Positions 53,965 through 63,692 are shown, numbered from the stretch's first letter. The stretch is 64,000 nucleotides of DNA from Bacteroidota bacterium (GCA_021815405.1 JAKAGV010000015.1:62001-126000); one strand, 5' to 3'. Notes: a model not told the origin generated them from the sequence alone. Numbers and translations are program-made.

Positions 53965-56184
53965 GTGTTAAAGGGACAAATAAGTTTCATCTACCTTCTA
54001 ATATTTTTCCTTTTCACAAGTTCTTTTCCATTTGTTTACCCCCAACAATTAGAGAAGCATCATTTATACACAACTACAGATGAGGATTCAACTGTTAATC
54101 GGTATGTAAGCGACTCTAAACCTCAAGTTATCCGTTACGATTTATTCATTAGAGATACTACAGTAAACATTACTGGTGAAAAGGCAGACGCAATTTCTGT
54201 CAACGGTTCTATCCCTGGTCCCACTTTGTATTTTACCGAAGGCGATACTGCAGATATATATGTTCATAACGAAATGAACAAGCCTACCTCGATTCACTGG
54301 CATGGAATGATAATACCGAACCAATATGACGGAGTTACTTACCTAACACAAATGCCAATTGAACCAGGAAAAACATTCTTATATAAGTTTCCTATTGTTC
54401 AAAGCGGTACATACTGGTATCATTCTCACTTTGGTATGCAGGAACAAAGCGGTCTTAACGGAGCTTTGATTATCTATAAGCGTAATGAGCCGAAGATGAA
54501 AGAATATACTTTGCTTCTAAACGATTGGACGAATGAAAATCCTTACGAGGTTGAACGCTCATTGCACATGGCAACTGATTGGTATGCAATAGAAAAAGGA
54601 AGTGTACAGAGTTACGGTGAGGCTTTAACGCAAGGCTATTTTTTTACCAAGCTTACTAATGAATGGAAGCGAATGCTCTCTATGGATGTAAGCGACGTTT
54701 ACTATAATGCATTTCTTACCAATGGAAAAATTCAACAGACTCTTCCTCATTTAAAGCCTGGTGATAAAATAAAACTCCGAATTATTAATGGTTCGTCTTC
54801 AACTTATTTCTGGCTTCAATATGCGGGCGGAAAGATAACTGTAGTTGCAAGCGACGGCAGTGATGTTGTACCGGTCAAAGTCGATAGAATGATAGTCGGT
54901 ATAGCCGAAACTTATGATGTAATTGTAACAGTTCCTGACAGCAGTAAAAGTTTCGAATTCCGTGCAACGTCGGAAGACAGAACTCACCACACTTCGCTTT
55001 GGCTTGGCAACGGTAAAAAAGTATATGCCCCTACTCTTCTTCCCCTCAAATATTTTGAAGGCATGAAGATGATGAACAGCATGATGAATATGGATGGTTC
55101 TATGAATCCTATGGGCATGCAGATGAGCCTTCAACAGATGGATATGAATACCGTAATGTATCCGGAAAATTTGGATACAATTACAACTCTAAATTATGCA
55201 ATGCTTAAAGCTCCGTTCAAAACAACTTTGCCAAAGGATTCGTTAAAGATTTTGCACTTTAATCTAACCGGTAATATGAACCGTTATGTTTGGAGTATTA
55301 ACAACAAAACACTTTCGGAATCTCATAAGATATTGATTAAAAAGGGAGAGAATGTAATGATTATTCTCTACAACAGAACCATGATGCGGCATCCTATGCA
55401 CCTGCATGGTCATTTTTTTAGAGTCTTAAACGGACATGGAGATTATGATCCGCTTAAAAATGTTCTTGATATTATGCCGATGGAAACAGATACAATTGAA
55501 TTTGCCGCACGGTATTCCGGCGACTGGTATTTTCACTGCCATATTCTCTACCACATGATGAGTGGAATGGCAAGGATATTCAGTTATGAAAATTCATCGC
55601 CTAATCCGTTTCTACCCGACAATGAAAAGACAATACAAATGTTATACGATGACGATAGGATGTTTTACCCGGGGGCAAGAATCACTTTGGAGAACAGCGG
55701 AAGTATGGGCGAAGCAATGCTTGCTAATACCCGCTACCAGTTTCTAACCGAATGGCATGTCGGGATAATTCATTCCAAAGGCTACGAAGATGAAACAGTC
55801 TTTGGAAGATACCTTGGAGAAATGCAATGGTGGTTTCCCTACGTTGGCTGGGATGTGCGTTATTGGAATTCTTCAAGCCGCGATAAAAACATGTTTGGAC
55901 AAAAAAATACTGCAGACAACCGGAAAGTGGTTTGCGCGGGAATTCAATATACTCTGCCTCTGCTTATTATTGCTGATGCAAGAGTTGATTCTCAGGGAAA
56001 ATTTCGTTTTCAGTTAAGCAGGGACGATATACCAATAACTGCCCGTCTTAGATTTGATTTTTCAGTAAACACCGATAGAGAAAGTACTTTTGGATTCGGC
56101 TATATAATTTCCAAGTACTTCGGCATTTCTGCAAATTATGACAGCGATATGGGCTTTGGTGCAGGAGTTACAATAATATACTAA
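53965..56184 (+). CDS. copA: Multicopper oxidase (CopA/PcoA type) with C-terminal CopB-like barrel segment
   Basis: I place the start at GTG 53965, which opens a signal peptide (KGQISFIYLLIFFLFTSSF). An in-frame TTG at 53833 would add 44 residues from a repeat-like sequence. 739 residues. Copper ligands: HWHGMIIP (about 111), WYHSHFG (about 152), HPMHLHGHFF and the HCHILYHMMSGM motif with the type 1 Cys. A Met-rich stretch (MKMMNSMMNMDGSMNPMGMQ) of the copper-resistance subfamily lies at about 353-390. The last 150 residues are beta-rich (FGRYLGEMQWWFPYVGWDVR, GIQYTLPLLIIADARVD, DMGFGAGVTIIY) and resemble CopB/PcoB, an arrangement I recognise in Bacteroidota. It oxidises Cu(I) outside the cytoplasm. 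Confidence 0.9.
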   Translation: MLKGQISFIYLLIFFLFTSSFPFVYPQQLEKHHLYTTTDEDSTVNRYVSDSKPQVIRYDLFIRDTTVNITGEKADAISVNGSIPGPTLYFTEGDTADIYVHNEMNKPTSIHWHGMIIPNQYDGVTYLTQMPIEPGKTFLYKFPIVQSGTYWYHSHFGMQEQSGLNGALIIYKRNEPKMKEYTLLLNDWTNENPYEVERSLHMATDWYAIEKGSVQSYGEALTQGYFFTKLTNEWKRMLSMDVSDVYYNAFLTNGKIQQTLPHLKPGDKIKLRIINGSSSTYFWLQYAGGKITVVASDGSDVVPVKVDRMIVGIAETYDVIVTVPDSSKSFEFRATSEDRTHHTSLWLGNGKKVYAPTLLPLKYFEGMKMMNSMMNMDGSMNPMGMQMSLQQMDMNTVMYPENLDTITTLNYAMLKAPFKTTLPKDSLKILHFNLTGNMNRYVWSINNKTLSESHKILIKKGENVMIILYNRTMMRHPMHLHGHFFRVLNGHGDYDPLKNVLDIMPMETDTIEFAARYSGDWYFHCHILYHMMSGMARIFSYENSSPNPFLPDNEKTIQMLYDDDRMFYPGARITLENSGSMGEAMLANTRYQFLTEWHVGIIHSKGYEDETVFGRYLGEMQWWFPYVGWDVRYWNSSSRDKNMFGQKNTADNRKVVCAGIQYTLPLLIIADARVDSQGKFRFQLSRDDIPITARLRFDFSVNTDRESTFGFGYIISKYFGISANYDSDMGFGAGVTIIY

Positions 56185-56549
56185 CTTCACCTGCTGTTTA
56201 ACATTTTAGAAAAATAGAATAATTGATTTCTCCAATTCAAAATCTAAGAATAAATCTCTTAGAAATAAACATTGAAAATTGAAAGTGAAAAATTATAAGT
56301 AAATGCTAAATGGTCTACTTCCTTTACATTCTGAGCAATATTTGTTTACAAAGTTATTATAAATCGCGCTAATCAACTGCTTTCCTTCCAGAATTACAGA
56401 GGCATAAAAGTTTCAAATCATTCTTAATTGAATCTCACTTTTGAGATTTACATCATATATGTGTTGTTTCTAAGTTCATTTTTCCATATTGTTGCTTATA
56501 TATATATGGCATTATAATTGAAATTATTGGTTCAACAAAAGAAAATATA
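56185..56549. other. Intergenic region, nothing recognised
   Basis: 365 bp of AT-rich sequence between the multicopper oxidase and the HYC_CC_PP-like gene. It contains a TATATATATATGGCATTATAATTG stretch (about 56496-56519, here only described) that could include a promoter for the downstream efflux genes. No hairpin or gene seen. Confidence 0.5.
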
Positions 56550-56978
56550 TTGATTAAAAAGATTTTCATATTATCCATAACATTGACTTTCTTCATTTCA
56601 ATAACGAGCCTTCCGGTTACGTTCTATTATTGTAATATGACGAAAACTTTTTCATTCCATAGCTGCGGGATGGAAATGAACGATGGCAGTTCGATGAGCC
56701 AAAGCGGTATGAGTAATGATACCATCCACAATTCGGCAGAAAACATCAGCAGCCAGGATTGCTGCACTGTTAAGGTTATCGATTCTAAAGTAAAAGATAA
56801 TTACATAGGAATTACTTCTGAAAAAGTTGACCACTTTCAATTTATAACGATAATTGAAGTAAAAAATATTTCGAACAATATATTATCTTCAACCCGAATT
56901 AATAAGATTTATTATGATACTTCTCCTCCTTTAACCAGTAATTCCCTTTATTTAAACAACTCAGTTCTATTAATCTAA
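56550..56978 (+). CDS. HYC_CC_PP-like small exported protein
   Basis: 142 residues from a TTG start (MIKKIFILSITLTFFISITS as signal peptide); no nearby ATG gives a leader. It carries the pattern of the HYC_CC_PP family seen next to metal-efflux genes in Bacteroidota: TFYYCNMTKTFSFHSCGME (Tyr-Tyr-Cys instead of His-Tyr-Cys), a Cys-Cys pair in SSQDCCTVKV, and Pro-Pro in DTSPPLTSN near the end. Met and His residues between (MEMNDGSSMSQSGMS) could bind copper. Function unknown; location in the copper locus supports metal binding. Confidence 0.75.
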   Translation: MIKKIFILSITLTFFISITSLPVTFYYCNMTKTFSFHSCGMEMNDGSSMSQSGMSNDTIHNSAENISSQDCCTVKVIDSKVKDNYIGITSEKVDHFQFITIIEVKNISNNILSSTRINKIYYDTSPPLTSNSLYLNNSVLLI

Positions 56979-57136
56979 TCTTCGCTTTAGCCGGCATTAG
57001 TGCGCTAATTTTTGCCGGTTCTCCAAAATAATTCCTTTTATAAAATCATGTGGGCATAAAGCTCAATTGGTTAAAAAGAAAATTCTATTCGTTAGAGTTT
57101 TTTGAATCATAATATTTTTAGAATTGAGGTTTTTAG

Positions 57137-58411
57137 ATGATAAGAACAGTTTTTTTAATTTTTATTTTATTTCTTCCTTCTACAGGATTTGGACAGGAGA
57201 AAAATCATTCTGCTCTTGAGGATTTAGTTGCTGAGGCTCTTAGGAATAATCCCCAGTTAAAAGCGGCAAAAAGCCAAACTCTTGCTGAACAAACAAAAAT
57301 AAAACAGGTAACCGCATGGGATCCGCCGCAGGTTGGAATTTCATTTTATCAGACTCCAATACAATCATTTCCAAATCCTATTAAAAATGGAATGGAGACA
57401 GATTATTACATTCAGCAGATGTTTCCGTTTCCGGGTAAGCTAAGTAACATGGGAAAGTCTGCAGAAAATAATGCAGAGATGTATGGGCAGCAGTATAAGG
57501 AATTGGAGCGTGAAATAATTCGCGAAGTGAAATCTGATTACTATGAACTTTACTTCGTCCAGAAGAAAATTGATATAAACCAGGAGAATCAAATTCTTCT
57601 TAAACAACTTACCAATATAACTGCAAAGCAATATCAGGTCGGGACAGGCAGCCAGGCAGATATGCTGAGAGCACAAACTGAACTATCAACACTAATAAAT
57701 GACGGAGTTAATCTCAAAAAAGAAAAAATAAATGTTGAGACAATGTTGAACACACTACTTAACCGTCCTGCTGTTGGTACATTCCCTGAAATAATTTCAA
57801 TTGAAGATACTATACCTAATTGGAGCTACAGTCAGCTTTCAACTCTTGCTTTTGAATTCCGACCTGAACTAAAAGCTATGCAGTATAACATCAAAATGAA
57901 TGAAGCTGAGCTTGCGTCATCTAAACTGGAATATTATCCCGACATTATGGTGCAGTTAATGTATAAGAATATGACGGGCACGACGAACGATTTCTGGTCG
58001 ACAATGGTTGGAGTAGATATTCCGATTGCCTTCTGGTCGAAAGATAAATTTTCAGGCAAGATTGAAGAAAATAAAATAAACATTAACACTGCACAAGAAC
58101 AATTCAATGCTTCAAAAAATTTAGTTGCGAGCCAGGTGCAGGATGCGCTTGTAAAAATTGAGAGCAATAAAAATCTAATCGACCTTTACAAGAATACGGT
58201 TATTCCGCAGGCACAGCAGACACTACAATCAACGCTTGCCGCTTATCAGACCGGCAAGACACAGTTCTTAATGGTTATTGATGCATATAAAATGGTACTG
58301 AAGGCAAAGCAGGATTATTACATGGCACAGATGAGTTACATGCAAAGCCAGGCACTGCTCGAGCAGGCAGTCGGGCTTAGCATTGATCAGATTAAAGAAA
58401 AAATTCAATAA
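57137..58411 (+). CDS. TolC-family outer-membrane efflux protein (CusC-like)
   Basis: 424 residues, signal peptide MIRTVFLIFILFLPSTGFGQ. Two repeats of the outer-membrane efflux domain are present, with the typical coiled-coil helices and TolC phrases such as EDLVAEALRNNPQLKAAKSQ, QVGTGSQADMLRAQTELS and TLAAYQTGKTQFLMVIDA. There is no lipobox, unlike E. coli CusC. It forms the outer-membrane channel for the CusB/CusA pair encoded immediately downstream (22-bp gap to cusB). Confidence 0.92.
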   Translation: MIRTVFLIFILFLPSTGFGQEKNHSALEDLVAEALRNNPQLKAAKSQTLAEQTKIKQVTAWDPPQVGISFYQTPIQSFPNPIKNGMETDYYIQQMFPFPGKLSNMGKSAENNAEMYGQQYKELEREIIREVKSDYYELYFVQKKIDINQENQILLKQLTNITAKQYQVGTGSQADMLRAQTELSTLINDGVNLKKEKINVETMLNTLLNRPAVGTFPEIISIEDTIPNWSYSQLSTLAFEFRPELKAMQYNIKMNEAELASSKLEYYPDIMVQLMYKNMTGTTNDFWSTMVGVDIPIAFWSKDKFSGKIEENKININTAQEQFNASKNLVASQVQDALVKIESNKNLIDLYKNTVIPQAQQTLQSTLAAYQTGKTQFLMVIDAYKMVLKAKQDYYMAQMSYMQSQALLEQAVGLSIDQIKEKIQ

Positions 58412-58433
58412 GAGTTTACGGAGAAATTAAATT

Positions 58434-60128
58434 ATGAAAAAATTAATTATAGTTGGAGTAGCTGCCGTTCTTATCGGTCTTGGTGTCGGATGGCTGCTTT
58501 TCGGAAACGGTTCTTCATCAAGTTCTTACGGCAAGCCGGGAGAAAGAAAAATTCTTTTCTACCGCAATCCGATGAATCCTTCAATAACATCAAAAGTGCC
58601 GATGAAGGATGAGATGGGGATGGATTACGTTCCAGTATATGCAGATCAAGGTAATTCTAGCAACGAAAGAAAAATTGCTTATTACCGTTCGCCGATGAAT
58701 CCGAATGAAACTTCACCAGTCCCTAAAAAAGATGAAATGGGAATGGATTATGTTCCGGTTTATGAAGACCAGGTTGGTTCCGAAACTATTCACATTGACC
58801 CAGCAACACAGCAAAATATCGGCGTAACAACAGAGTTAGTAAAGAAGATGAAGCTGTCACGAACAATTAGAACGACAGCTAACATCACTTATGATGAAAC
58901 AAAGCTTTACACAATCTCTACAAAGGTTGGAGGGTATGTTGAAAAGCTTTATGTAGATTACACCGGACAGATGGTAAGAAAAGGACAACCGCTGCTTAGT
59001 ATTTACAGCCCGGATCTGGTTAGTACACAGGAAGAATATCTTCAGGCAATAAAATACAGGAACGAAATTTCCAAAGGCGGTTCTGCATTAAGCAGACAGG
59101 GAGCAGAGCAATTGGTTGAAAGTGCAAAACGCCGGCTACTTTACTGGGACATCTCTGAAAAGGAAATTCAGGCTCTTGAAAAAAGAGGAACTCCGGAAAA
59201 AACAATGACCATTTATTCTCCGGCAAGCGGAATTGTTACTGATAAAATGGTAATCAATGGACAGAACATTATGCCGGGAATGTCGCTTTATAAAATTGCG
59301 GACCTAACAACTGTCTGGGGACTTGCCCAGATCTATCAGTACGAACTTCCCTGGATAAAACTAGGAGATAAAGTTGATTTGCAATTGTCTTATATCCCCG
59401 GAAAATCTTTTCTTGGAAGAATAACTTATATCTATCCTTATCTTGATTCCGAATCAAAAACACTCCAGGTAAGAATTGAAATCCATAATTCAGGTAATTA
59501 TGAATTCAAACCGGGCATGTTTGCAGATGCCGTTATTAAATCTCCGCTGAATCTTGAAACGATTGCTGTCCCCAACCAGGCAATTATTCACACTGGAACA
59601 AGGGATGTTGCAATAATCGCGATTGGAAACGGATACTTCAAGCCAGTTAATGTTACGCTTGGAGTACATGGAGACAGCGGTTATGTACAGGTACTTAAGG
59701 GCTTAAGCGAGGGCGAAAACATCGTCACCTCTTCTGAATTCCTAATTGATTCTGAAAGCAATCTAAGCGCAGCCTTAAAAAATATGCAGCTTGGAAATTC
59801 ACAAAGTGAAGATAATTCAACTTCACAAAATAATGCTGCTGAAGACTCTTCATCTGAAGCTGATAATATGAAAAGTATGCAGATGAACAACAAAGAAAAA
59901 ACACCGGCGGGCAAACTAAAACATTCCTATCCGGTTGAATACAAAGGTATAATTGATGTAAAGTCGATTGATGACAATAAAAACGGCAAAGTTTATCAAT
60001 GTCCTATGGACTTTAATGTTCTTTCAGATAAGCCGGGAATCGATCCCAAGTGCGGAATGAAACTCCAGGAAGTCACCATCAAACAGGCAGAAGAGAATTT
60101 AGTCAAACATGGTTTCAAAATTAAATAA
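58434..60128 (+). CDS. cusB: Cu/Ag efflux periplasmic adaptor (CusB-like) with three metal-binding motifs
   Basis: 564 residues; residues 1-25 are a membrane anchor (LIIVGVAAVLIGLGVGWLLF). Two heavy-metal-binding repeats follow, FYRNPMNPSITSKVPMKDEM and YYRSPMNPNETSPVPKKDEM, each closing with GMDYVPVY. The adaptor part has the lipoyl-like halves (GYVEKLYVDYTGQMVRKGQP, PASGIVTDKMVINGQNIMPG), an alpha hairpin (about 190-245) and a beta domain. A third motif is at the C-terminus (VYQCPMDFNVLSDKPG, DPKCGMKLQEV). It links CusA to the TolC channel and passes Cu(I)/Ag(I). Confidence 0.93.
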   Translation: MKKLIIVGVAAVLIGLGVGWLLFGNGSSSSSYGKPGERKILFYRNPMNPSITSKVPMKDEMGMDYVPVYADQGNSSNERKIAYYRSPMNPNETSPVPKKDEMGMDYVPVYEDQVGSETIHIDPATQQNIGVTTELVKKMKLSRTIRTTANITYDETKLYTISTKVGGYVEKLYVDYTGQMVRKGQPLLSIYSPDLVSTQEEYLQAIKYRNEISKGGSALSRQGAEQLVESAKRRLLYWDISEKEIQALEKRGTPEKTMTIYSPASGIVTDKMVINGQNIMPGMSLYKIADLTTVWGLAQIYQYELPWIKLGDKVDLQLSYIPGKSFLGRITYIYPYLDSESKTLQVRIEIHNSGNYEFKPGMFADAVIKSPLNLETIAVPNQAIIHTGTRDVAIIAIGNGYFKPVNVTLGVHGDSGYVQVLKGLSEGENIVTSSEFLIDSESNLSAALKNMQLGNSQSEDNSTSQNNAAEDSSSEADNMKSMQMNNKEKTPAGKLKHSYPVEYKGIIDVKSIDDNKNGKVYQCPMDFNVLSDKPGIDPKCGMKLQEVTIKQAEENLVKHGFKIK

Positions 60129-60152
60129 AATGAATCTCAATACAGGATACAT

Positions 60153-60189
60153 GATTCTGGATTCTAGATAACTAGTATCATCCAGAATC
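60153..60189. repeat. Hairpin between cusB and cusA
   Basis: GATTCTGGAT (60153-60162) is inverted as ATCCAGAATC (60180-60189) with a 17-nt loop. It lies in the 84-bp gap between the adaptor and pump genes. It may affect mRNA stability or read-through. Confidence 0.55.
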
Positions 60190-60212
60190 GAGTATCGAAT
60201 TAGGAGTTTTTA

Positions 60213-63200
60213 ATGTTAGAAAAAATAATTGAATACTCAGTCAAAAATAGATTCCTGATAATACTTGCAGTAGTCTTTCTAATGGGCTGGGGAATTTATT
60301 CACTGTACACAATACCGGTAGATGCAATACCTGATTTAAGCGATGTACAGGTTATCATCTACACAAAGTATGAAGGACAATCACCACAGATTGTTGAAGA
60401 CCAGGTGACTTACCCGCTGACAACAGCGCTGGTTTCCGTTCCGGGCGCAAAAGTAGTAAGAGGATATTCCTTCTTCGGTTATTCTCTTGTCTATGTAATT
60501 TTTAAAGATGGCACAGACCTTTACTGGGCACGAAGCCGTGTTTTGGAATATCTTAATTATGCATCAAAAAGATTGCCTGCAGGAGTAGTCCCAACTTTGG
60601 GTCCGGATGCAACAGGCGTCGGTTGGGTTTATGAATATGCGCTCACTTCAAATAAACGCTCTCTGGCAGATCTTAGAACAATCCAAGATTGGTATTTGAA
60701 ATATCAATTAAGCACTGTTCCGGGAGTTGCAGAAGTTGCAAGTGTTGGCGGATTTGTTAAACAATTTCAAGTTACTGTAGATCCGGCAAAGCTTCTTGCT
60801 TACAACATCCCACTAAGCGATGTTGAGATGGCATTGAAGAAATCGAACAACGATGTTGGGGGTGAAACAATTGAAATGGGAGAATCCGAATTTATGATTC
60901 GTGGTTTGGGTTACATAAAGACATTGCAGGATGTTGAAAACATTCCTGTCAAGTTTGATAAAAAAACTAACACGCCTGTTTATATAAAAGATATCGCTAA
61001 TGTAACATTTGGTCCGGAAATGCGCCGCGGTGCTGCAGAGCTGGATGGGAAAGGTGAAGCAGTTGGCGGTATCATAGTAATGAGGTATGGTGAAAATGCT
61101 CTTCAAACAATTCAAGCAGTTAAAAAGAAGCTGGCAGAATTAAAGCAGGGGCTTCCGTCAGATGTAAAGATTACAACGGTATATGACCGTTCAGGCTTGA
61201 TTGAAAGAGCAATCAATACACTAAGAGATAAACTGATTGAAGAAATTTTAATCGTAGCTCTCGTATGTATTTTATTCCTGATGCATGCACGAAGCGCATT
61301 TGTCGCAATCTTTACACTTCCGACTGCAATATTGATGTCATTCATAGTCATGAAGATGCAGGGAATAAATGCAAACATTATGTCGCTTGGCGGAATTGCA
61401 ATTGCCATCGGCGCAATGGTGGATGCAGCCATAATAATGATAGAGAATGCACACAAGCATATCGAACATGATAATTTAAAGCCGCCGGAACAAAGGCGCG
61501 ACCGCTGGCAGCTAATTATTGAATCGGCTAAGGAAGTTGGTCCTTCCCTATTTTATTCGCTGCTTGTAATTACAGTTTCTTTCATTCCAATATTCACGAT
61601 GGAAGCACAGGAAGGCAGATTATTCAAACCGCTTGCTTTCACGAAAACTTATTCAATGGCTGCGGCAGCAATCCTGTCAATTACACTTGTGCCAGTGTTG
61701 ATGGGTTATTGGATCAGGGGAAGAATTATGCCGGAAGAAAAAAATCCTATTAACAAATTTCTTATTAAGATTTATCATCCGGTTGTAGATTTTGTAATCG
61801 GGCATTGGAAATATGTTTTACTGACTACTATAGTTTTATTGGGAATAACAATCATTCCATTCTCAAGTATCGGCAGTGAGTTTATGCCGCCTCTTTACGA
61901 AGGAGATTTGCTTTACATGCCTACAACTCTTCCGGGGATATCAATTACGAAGGCAACAGAGATACTTCAACAGACTGATAAAATTATTGCATCGTTCCCG
62001 GAAGTAAAGCGTGTATTTGGTAAAGTAGGAAGGGCTGAAACTGCTACTGATCCCGCAGGTCTCGACATGATGGAGACAACCATAATGCTTAAGCCGGAAA
62101 GTGAGTGGCCCAAAGGAATGACGCCTAAAAAATTAATAGATCAACTGGACCAGGCGGTACACTTCCCCGGCGTTACTAATTCATGGACGATGCCGATTAA
62201 AACGAGAACCGACATGCTTAGCACCGGAATTAAAACTCCAGTCGGAATTAAAATCTCCGGTCCTAATCTTGATACCTTGCAGTCGATCGGCGAGAAAATT
62301 GAAGCGATTATGAAGACCATTCCCGGAACTCTCAGCGCTTATGCTGAAAGAACCGTCGGCGGCAACTATGTCGACATAAATATCAACCGTGAAGAAGCTG
62401 CAAGATATGGACTTACGATTCAGGATGTTGAAGATGTTATTCAATCTGCCATGGGCGGAATGAATGTAACAACTGTAATCGAGGGTCTCGAAAGATTTCC
62501 GCTTAACTTAAGATACGGTCGTGAACAAAGAGACAACATTGAAGATCTAAAGAGGGTACTTGTTCCAACGCCAACAGGTGCGCAAATTCCTATGGAACAA
62601 CTGGCAGACTTTACGATACACAAAGGTCCAATGATGATTAAAACTGAAGGGACTAGACCAAATGCATGGGTTTATGTTGACCTCAAAACTTCTGACATTG
62701 GCAGTTATGTTGAAAATGCTCAGCGAATCGTTGCCAAAAACATAAAGCTGCCTGCAGGTTACAGCCTTATCTGGAGCGGAGAATTCGAGTACATGCAGCA
62801 TGCTGAAAAGCGTTTGATGATTGTAATACCGATGACATTGTTCATCATCTTTTTAATTCTTTATCTTAATACAAAATCGCTTAAGAAAGTTGCAATTATT
62901 TTCTTAGCTGTTCCGTTTTCATTAATCGGTACGTTCTGGCTGCTTTATATTTTAGGATATAATTTGAGCGTTGCAGTCTGGGTCGGTATAATTGCACTTG
63001 CCGGACTCGACGCTGAAACCGGCGTTGTAATGCTTCTTTACTTAGATGTTGCCTATAAGGAATGGCAGGACAAAGGAATGATGCGAGGCATTAAAGATTT
63101 GATTGACTCAATTCATCACGGCGCAGTTAAAAGAGTAAGACCAAAGATAATGACGGCTTCGGTAATAGTTGCCGGCTTAGTTCCGATTATGTGGAGTAAC

Positions 63201-63365
63201 GGCGCCGGCGCAGATGTAATGAAAAGAATTGCCGCACCAATGCTTGGCGGTGTTGTTACATCCGTATTGATGGAACTTGCAGTCTACCCGGTGATTTATT
63301 ACTTATGGAAATCTTATGAACTTAAGAAGCAATATAAACTTGAAGGTAAACTTTTAGAAAATTAA
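60213..63365 (+). CDS. cusA: Heavy-metal RND efflux pump (CusA/CzcA family, Cu/Ag type)
   Basis: 1050 residues, full length, with 12 membrane segments: one near 14-31, five in 335-500, one near 527-550, five in 865-1030. The fourth-segment proton-relay motif is GGIAIAIGAMVDAAIIMIEN. The periplasmic part includes TMPIKTRTDMLSTGIKTPVG, which in CusA holds the methionine ligand pair for Cu(I)/Ag(I). The Cus type is favoured over CzcA by these residues and by the neighbouring multicopper oxidase. It pumps metal out through CusB and the TolC channel. Two copies of the dispersed inverted-repeat element follow the gene. Confidence 0.95.
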   Translation: MLEKIIEYSVKNRFLIILAVVFLMGWGIYSLYTIPVDAIPDLSDVQVIIYTKYEGQSPQIVEDQVTYPLTTALVSVPGAKVVRGYSFFGYSLVYVIFKDGTDLYWARSRVLEYLNYASKRLPAGVVPTLGPDATGVGWVYEYALTSNKRSLADLRTIQDWYLKYQLSTVPGVAEVASVGGFVKQFQVTVDPAKLLAYNIPLSDVEMALKKSNNDVGGETIEMGESEFMIRGLGYIKTLQDVENIPVKFDKKTNTPVYIKDIANVTFGPEMRRGAAELDGKGEAVGGIIVMRYGENALQTIQAVKKKLAELKQGLPSDVKITTVYDRSGLIERAINTLRDKLIEEILIVALVCILFLMHARSAFVAIFTLPTAILMSFIVMKMQGINANIMSLGGIAIAIGAMVDAAIIMIENAHKHIEHDNLKPPEQRRDRWQLIIESAKEVGPSLFYSLLVITVSFIPIFTMEAQEGRLFKPLAFTKTYSMAAAAILSITLVPVLMGYWIRGRIMPEEKNPINKFLIKIYHPVVDFVIGHWKYVLLTTIVLLGITIIPFSSIGSEFMPPLYEGDLLYMPTTLPGISITKATEILQQTDKIIASFPEVKRVFGKVGRAETATDPAGLDMMETTIMLKPESEWPKGMTPKKLIDQLDQAVHFPGVTNSWTMPIKTRTDMLSTGIKTPVGIKISGPNLDTLQSIGEKIEAIMKTIPGTLSAYAERTVGGNYVDININREEAARYGLTIQDVEDVIQSAMGGMNVTTVIEGLERFPLNLRYGREQRDNIEDLKRVLVPTPTGAQIPMEQLADFTIHKGPMMIKTEGTRPNAWVYVDLKTSDIGSYVENAQRIVAKNIKLPAGYSLIWSGEFEYMQHAEKRLMIVIPMTLFIIFLILYLNTKSLKKVAIIFLAVPFSLIGTFWLLYILGYNLSVAVWVGIIALAGLDAETGVVMLLYLDVAYKEWQDKGMMRGIKDLIDSIHHGAVKRVRPKIMTASVIVAGLVPIMWSNGAGADVMKRIAAPMLGGVVTSVLMELAVYPVIYYLWKSYELKKQYKLEGKLLEN

Positions 63366-63366
63366 T

Positions 63367-63500
63367 AATTAACTGAAGTTACGCAAAATGAATAAAATGA
63401 TCCATTTGTCATTCCGAACTTGTTTCGGAATCTTTATTTTTAAGCTGTTTTTAGATGCTGAAACAAGTTCAGCATGACAATTGCGTAACTTCAGTAATTA
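63367..63500 (-). repeat. Dispersed inverted-repeat element, copy E
   Basis: Reverse complement of copies C and D, nearly exact. Ends are TTAACTGAAGTTACGC and GCGTAACTTCAGTAATTA. Hairpins ATTCCGAA-CTTGT-TTCGGAAT and ATGCTGAA-ACAAG-TTCAGCAT. It begins 2 bp after the cusA stop. Confidence 0.92.
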
Positions 63501-63639
63501 AGTGAAGTTTCGCAAAGAAATGAATTTGTCATTCTGACGTGATTCGGAATCTCTTTTTTGCGCAATTTTTAGATGCTGATCCCGAAAGCTTTCGGGACAG
63601 CATGACATTTATAAGCTCTTGCGCAACTTCAGTAATTAA
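63497..63639 (-). repeat. Dispersed inverted-repeat element, copy F, diverged
   Basis: Abuts copy E, sharing the ATTA at the junction. Ends are ATTAAGTGAAGTTTCGCA and GCGCAACTTCAGTAATTA. The first hairpin is ATTCTGA-CGTGA-TTCGGAAT and the second, ATGCTG-TCCCGAAAGCTTTCGGGA-like, has replaced the usual loop by a longer CCCGAAAGCTTTCGGG stem. Confidence 0.85.
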
Positions 63640-63642
63640 AAA

Positions 63643-63678
63643 TAGAGATGACTACTTTAGGAAAAGATGTCATCTCTA
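63643..63678. repeat. Hairpin upstream of the small Cys-tailed gene
   Basis: TAGAGATGAC (63643-63652) pairs perfectly with GTCATCTCTA (63669-63678), loop 16 nt. It ends 14 bp before ATG 63693. A similar GTCATCTTTA / TAAAGATGAC pair exists at 41275-41359. Confidence 0.65.
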
Positions 63679-63692
63679 CAGGAAACATAAAA

